Translations under genes and position numbers: made by a program
Shown: positions 60,578 to 64,000 of the stretch, piece after piece
Numbering within the stretch: position 1 is the stretch's first letter
Layout: each line of letters begins with the position of its first letter
Assembly: GCF_038719015.1 (NCBI RefSeq)
Contig: NZ_CP152276.1
Location: 2,926,001 to 2,990,000, forward strand
Reading direction: 5' to 3'
Length of the DNA: 64,000 nucleotides
Source of the DNA: Nguyenibacter vanlangensis
GTDB taxonomy: Bacteria; Pseudomonadota; Alphaproteobacteria; Acetobacterales; Acetobacteraceae
The notes under the pieces: model-generated
What the model was told of the DNA's origin: nothing
Databases searched by the model: none
Seen by the model: the letters and a program-made list of their open reading frames with translations, nothing else

Positions 60578-62101
60578 ATGAATAGAGACATTTCGGCAAC
60601 CGACCTCGAACGAGGGTTCACCTCCATCCATGCGGGCTATATAAGCAAAATATCTTCCTATCTGACAGATACGCAGTTAGCCGGAGCCAAGAGCGCGGCC
60701 ATAAAGATGCGCACATCGTTAGATGGCAATGATAGACCATTAAAACTACTTGTCGCTTATGGGGGAGGAAAAGACAGCTCCTACACTGTGGCGTTCATCC
60801 GGCTTGTTCAGCTATTGATATTGAGAGACACGGGACGAACATTTTTCCTCCGCGTCGCGACGAACAGACATGCCGGGATGCCGCCCGCCGTAATGCAAAA
60901 TATCGACCGGTGCTACCAGGCGCTCGGAATCGACCATGACAGCCTGTGCGAAGCATTCCTCATCGACGGGTCGGTTATCAGGCCCTTCAGCGTTGCCCTC
61001 GCTCTTCCTGGCGAACTGGCGGCGAGAAACCGCCAGGACATTCTGATGACGGCTCACCGAACACGAGCTGATGCCCGCCCAACATTTTGTAACGCCTGCA
61101 ATCTCAGCATGGTAAGCTCATTTGGTCTTGCCGCAGCGCATGAAGGTGGCGTCGATATCATCGTTACGGGCGACTCGCGGTACGAGCAGAGGTCGTATCT
61201 CCTCTGGGTGAACCGACTATCAAAAGAGCTCGGGCTTCCAGTTGCCAGAGACAGCGGGTTTCGAGGCATTCTCAAGACAATTGACCAGATATCGAGCCGA
61301 TATTTTGCATCCATACATGACAATCAGAAGGACTTGGAGGAGCGCGTCGTATACACCGCGGTCTCATCCAAACTGAAATTTTTTTCGATTTACGAAGACA
61401 CCTCATATGATGCCGGGAGTCACTGGGCTCTTCTTACAGATTGCCTAAAATTCGAGTTCGACGAATTGGCTTTTAGTTTTACCGAATCGGATTGTGCCAA
61501 TCCCCTTCTTATGGCTCACCTTCGTGGCCTGAAGTGTGAACATGTTTACGCACGCTCATATGACGAGGGAATTGTTGAATATGTGAACTTCGCTATAAAT
61601 CTTATGCATGAGAAGAAGTTCCCGGATTCCCTAATTTGTCTAGTTCGCGACCGCTACGCGACCCGCGTCGGGCGCGAGTATATGAGAAAGCTGGCAACTG
61701 CTTACGCATGGTCCGCATATGGATTGAGCGAAACGCATCTTATCTGCATGACCTATTCCCCGTTCGTGAAACAGGGCGAAAATCTGAGGCTATTTCTTGA
61801 GCGGGAATATCCTGATTATCTTCGATTTGAATCCGACCTGCGCCGCCTGCTATCCGGTAGACGGTCACAAGCCGGCAACTTGACTGACCCAAACCTAATC
61901 GACACCTTAGAACGGATGAGCGGACTGAAGCTCGACCAAATGCAGCATCTTTATGCCGACACGGCGGCCAAGGAATGTCTATCACAAGGGAAAATAGACA
62001 TCATCCAGCATGTTCTGGAACGAGATCCTCATAAATCCCTGATCGAGACCCGTCATCATCCAGATGGGCCGGTCGTCGTCGAAATGATTTCAGGACGTTG
62101 A
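60578..62101 (+). CDS. Large PP-loop (N-type ATP pyrophosphatase) protein, unrecognised specificity
   Basis: A 507-residue protein. KLLVAYGGGKDSSYTVAFIR (56-75) is a PP-loop (S/GGGKDSS), used by enzymes that adenylate a carbonyl or carboxylate (tRNA thiolases, asparagine and GMP synthetases, WbpG-type amidotransferases). PTFCNACNLSMVSSF holds a CNAC pair (171-174) like the cysteines of thiolating or Zn-binding members, and DIIVTGDSRYEQRSYLLWV is the second nucleotide-contact region. The C-terminal 250 residues match nothing known to me. It is divergent from a MocR regulator and is followed by ATP-grasp and glutamine amidotransferase genes, so a biosynthetic role is likely. Confidence 0.75.
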   Translation: MNRDISATDLERGFTSIHAGYISKISSYLTDTQLAGAKSAAIKMRTSLDGNDRPLKLLVAYGGGKDSSYTVAFIRLVQLLILRDTGRTFFLRVATNRHAGMPPAVMQNIDRCYQALGIDHDSLCEAFLIDGSVIRPFSVALALPGELAARNRQDILMTAHRTRADARPTFCNACNLSMVSSFGLAAAHEGGVDIIVTGDSRYEQRSYLLWVNRLSKELGLPVARDSGFRGILKTIDQISSRYFASIHDNQKDLEERVVYTAVSSKLKFFSIYEDTSYDAGSHWALLTDCLKFEFDELAFSFTESDCANPLLMAHLRGLKCEHVYARSYDEGIVEYVNFAINLMHEKKFPDSLICLVRDRYATRVGREYMRKLATAYAWSAYGLSETHLICMTYSPFVKQGENLRLFLEREYPDYLRFESDLRRLLSGRRSQAGNLTDPNLIDTLERMSGLKLDQMQHLYADTAAKECLSQGKIDIIQHVLERDPHKSLIETRHHPDGPVVVEMISGR

Positions 62102-62434
62102 AAGCGCCATGTGTTCTAGCGAAATATTGCCTGATTTCATTCAAATCGAGGCAACTAGAGACGGGCTGGACCCTTATCGGGACGTTGCCACAAGCGTTGT
62201 ACAGGAAATTACCCGCGCCTTTAGCTACACACATGGCCCCTTCCTTCTCGATCTCATAAAAAACGCGGAACGTTGGTACTTCGCGGAGGCGGATTCAGGT
62301 TGTCTGGCGCAAGCCTTGAGACTGCGGTGACGTCGGTATCCGGTACCTCGTGGAGCGAGGCGGTCTTTAAGCTCTTTCTTGGCCGGAGGTCGCTCGGTCC
62401 CTTCGTCATGTCAAAACTACCGAGACGACCTATT

Positions 62435-63646
62435 GTCCAGGTGCTCACCACCCATCAGTTTTTATGGAGTCTGGATTGACGTGCTGAATCTGGCTGTGAT
62501 TCAAGGATTCTGCCCTTGTGAGGAGCGGATTTGGCATGACCCCGGCTATTGTGGAAATGGCGGCTGGCATTGCGGCGGATTTGCAGCGTCGGTTGCCTGG
62601 ACAGCGCAAGACCCAGCGTGACAAACTCGCGCTGCTTGTCGCCACCATGCTGGACGTTCGCAGCGCCAATCTGATGGTGTTGGCGGCTTCGTTGCCGCGC
62701 GCGGCAGAACGAGCGGACATGCGTTACCAGTGGATCGCTCGGTTCATCGACAACCCCCTCGTGGTCTGTGATGAAGTCATGGAACCGTTTGCGCGCGAGG
62801 TGCTCACCAAGGCCGCCGAAGACGGGCGTGTGGTGCTGATCATGGACCAGACCAAGGCCAATGACCGCCATCAGATCCTGATGCTCTCGCTGCGTTTTGG
62901 CGAGCGCGCGTTGCCGCTGGCCTGGCGGGTCGAGGCGACGGAAGGGGCGATCGGGTTCGCTGTTCAGAAGGACCTGCTCCAAGCGGTTGCCGGCTGGCTG
63001 CCTTCCCAGGCCGAGATTTGCCTGATGGCGGATCGGTTCTACGGCACGCCGGATCTGATCGCGTTCGCCATCGCCCGAGGCTGGGGTTATCGGCTGCGCG
63101 TGAGGTCCAATCTGCGGGTCGCCGCGGGCGGCCACAAAACCTCCCTGGCCGAACATGTCACTGACAAGCGTCCCTATCTGACCGACGTCGCGCTCACCCA
63201 TCGGCGTATTGTCACCAATATCGGCATCATCAACGCGCCCGGCCATGCCGAGCCGTGGATCATTGCGATGTCCGACACCCCCAGCTACCTGACAACACTG
63301 GATTACAGCGCACGATGGGGCATCGAGCCCATGTTCTCCGACTTCAAATCGCGCGGCTTCGGTCTCGAACACAGTCAGTTGCGTTCCCCCGAACGTCTCG
63401 GCCGGTTGGTGCTGGTGATGAGTATCGCTTTGTATTTCGCCGTCTCCACCGGCCTGTGCGACGCACAAACCAATCCATCAGCGGACGAAAAAAAAGCCCC
63501 AGACGTCAACCCGCGAACATGAGCCGCAGCAGGCTCTCCTGGTTCACGCGCGGCGTCCGGCGCATTGTCAGGCTCCTCCAGTTCCGCAAACCAATGCCGC
63601 CATTATGGGCATCCGGATGAAACTGATGGGTGGTGAGGTCCAGGTG
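62435..63646 (+). mobile_element. IS4-family insertion sequence with 9-bp target duplication
   Basis: The element proper is 62444-63637 (1194 bp). Both ends read CTCACCACCCATCAGTTT inwards (18-bp perfect inverted repeats). The flanks GTCCAGGTG at 62435-62443 and 63638-63646 are identical, a 9-bp duplication. It splits the ATP-grasp-like gene in phase. The transposase is intact, so the insertion looks recent. Confidence 0.97.
62536..63522 (+). CDS. IS4-family transposase
   Basis: A 328-residue DDE transposase. LIMDQTKANDRH holds the first catalytic Asp, ICLMADRFYGTPDL the second, and YSARWGIEPMFSDFK the family signature Y-(2)-R-(3)-E-(6)-K with the catalytic Glu. ATG 62536 follows GGAG; GTG 62518 is an in-frame alternative. 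The reading frame is intact and lies inside an element with perfect ends, so it may still be active. Confidence 0.95.
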   Translation: MTPAIVEMAAGIAADLQRRLPGQRKTQRDKLALLVATMLDVRSANLMVLAASLPRAAERADMRYQWIARFIDNPLVVCDEVMEPFAREVLTKAAEDGRVVLIMDQTKANDRHQILMLSLRFGERALPLAWRVEATEGAIGFAVQKDLLQAVAGWLPSQAEICLMADRFYGTPDLIAFAIARGWGYRLRVRSNLRVAAGGHKTSLAEHVTDKRPYLTDVALTHRRIVTNIGIINAPGHAEPWIIAMSDTPSYLTTLDYSARWGIEPMFSDFKSRGFGLEHSQLRSPERLGRLVLVMSIALYFAVSTGLCDAQTNPSADEKKAPDVNPRT

Positions 63647-63897
63647 TCCTGTATGTCTGCCGAAGAACTCGAACGTGGTGACACGCTCGGTAAACGCGGC
63701 CATAACGTCGTCGCTTCGAGTTCAGCATTACCCGCTGTCATTTCGAATCTCGCCCTCGCAAAGCCATATCCGACTTTAGGAGCCGATCTCACGCGCCACG
63801 GCTCTGCAGTTGGTCGCATCACTTTGACGCATGACAACCCAGCCGAAATTCGAAACCTTCTTCTTTCGTGCATTCGACCCCGCGTGGAGAATTCTTT

Positions 63898-64000
63898 ATG
63901 TGCCGGATGATACTCGCCGTCGGGAACATCACAGTCCGCGACATTTTCGACGCAGCTGTTGCGATGAGTAGCGGCCTCACAGCTGATCACGATGGACCGA
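63898..64000 (+). CDS. Class II glutamine amidotransferase, N-terminal fragment
   Basis: The frame opens MCRMILAVGNITVRDIF and runs off the window after 34 residues. A Cys right after the initiator Met, in an MCR-hydrophobic context, is the hallmark of Ntn-type class II amidotransferases (GlxB, YafJ, EgtC-like), where Cys 2 is the nucleophile that releases ammonia from glutamine. GGAGA lies 7 bases upstream and the start overlaps the end of the broken ATP-grasp-like gene by 13 bases. The partner PP-loop enzyme may use the ammonia. Confidence 0.7.
   Translation, partial: MCRMILAVGNITVRDIFDAAVAMSSGLTADHDGP

Larger units (their letters stand above)
62109..63910 (+). pseudogene. ATP-grasp-like gene broken by a frameshift and an IS4-family insertion
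   Basis: Part 1 (62109-about 62292) ends FLLDLIKNAERWYFAEAD, and coding continues in another frame as FRLSGASLETAVTSVSGTSW, the usual ATP-grasp E-x-N/D-x-R-x-S-G-A-S motif. Restoring one T in GATTCAGG (about 62293) joins them. The frame then runs LPRRPIVQV into the 9-bp target duplication, and on the other side of the IS resumes in phase as VQVSCMSAEELERGDTLGK to TGA 63908-63910. The repaired protein would be about 200 residues, shorter than whole ATP-grasp enzymes, so its N-terminal part may also be lost. It starts 7 bases after the PP-loop gene. Confidence 0.7.

Overview
The window reads as chromosomal DNA of an acetic acid bacterium (Acetobacteraceae, Alphaproteobacteria). The basis is very GC-rich coding DNA with strong G/C third-position bias over most of its length, a complete hopanoid operon (hpnA-B-C-D-E, shc, hpnG, with hpnL divergent), and an acetate kinase/phosphoketolase pair typical of this family. 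A Gluconacetobacter-like genus is plausible but is an inference. No rRNA, tRNA, CRISPR array or replication origin was recognised.

Layout. 1-9 kb: a truncated APH-like kinase, a BKACE (DUF849) enzyme overlapping a GNAT, an IS1595-family element with an intact 8-bp target duplication, two small divergent gene sets (DUF2239/SnoaL versus a small HTH protein and DUF29), a GST/TetR divergent pair, a LysR/aldo-keto reductase divergent pair and a small acidic protein. 9-14.5 kb: ugd, a candidate 76-nt small RNA with an exposed CCUCC motif, mlaE-mlaF, radA and a YigZ/IMPACT protein. 14.6-18.4 kb: lipocalin-like protein, quinone oxidoreductase/LysR pair and an AT-rich island. 18.4-23.3 kb: a tightly coupled reverse operon gmk-hldE-AGE epimerase-dnaB. 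23.4-33 kb: an SDR remnant, an NCS1 permease coupled to an RND pump, an unrecognised 712-aa PLP-fold protein, a histidine phosphatase and malic enzyme. 33-36 kb: a PIN/Phd toxin-antitoxin pair and an ABC-F protein.

36-43.6 kb holds an unusual accessory cluster: D-2-hydroxyacid dehydrogenase, TonB-dependent receptor, MOSC protein, FNR/[2Fe-2S] reductase, Rid-family protein, MFS transporter and IclR regulator. The gene content suggests uptake and reductive catabolism of one specific compound, possibly through a split mARC-like molybdenum reductase. 43.7-54.3 kb is tyrA-hpnL, divergent from the hopanoid operon, which encodes squalene formation in the HpnCDE route, cyclisation by Shc and side-chain processing by HpnG. 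54.5-58.7 kb is ackA overlapping xfp, giving acetyl phosphate formation and ATP recovery as acetate.

58.8-64 kb is lower-GC, apparently acquired DNA: a MocR-type regulator divergent from a large PP-loop enzyme, then an ATP-grasp-like gene broken by a frameshift and by an IS4-family insertion (exact 9-bp target duplication), then the start of a class II glutamine amidotransferase. It resembles the edge of a natural-product or modified-nucleotide gene cluster. Throughout the window, intergenic palindromes and repeated terminator-like elements mark gene boundaries, and one of them is the target of the IS1595 insertion.
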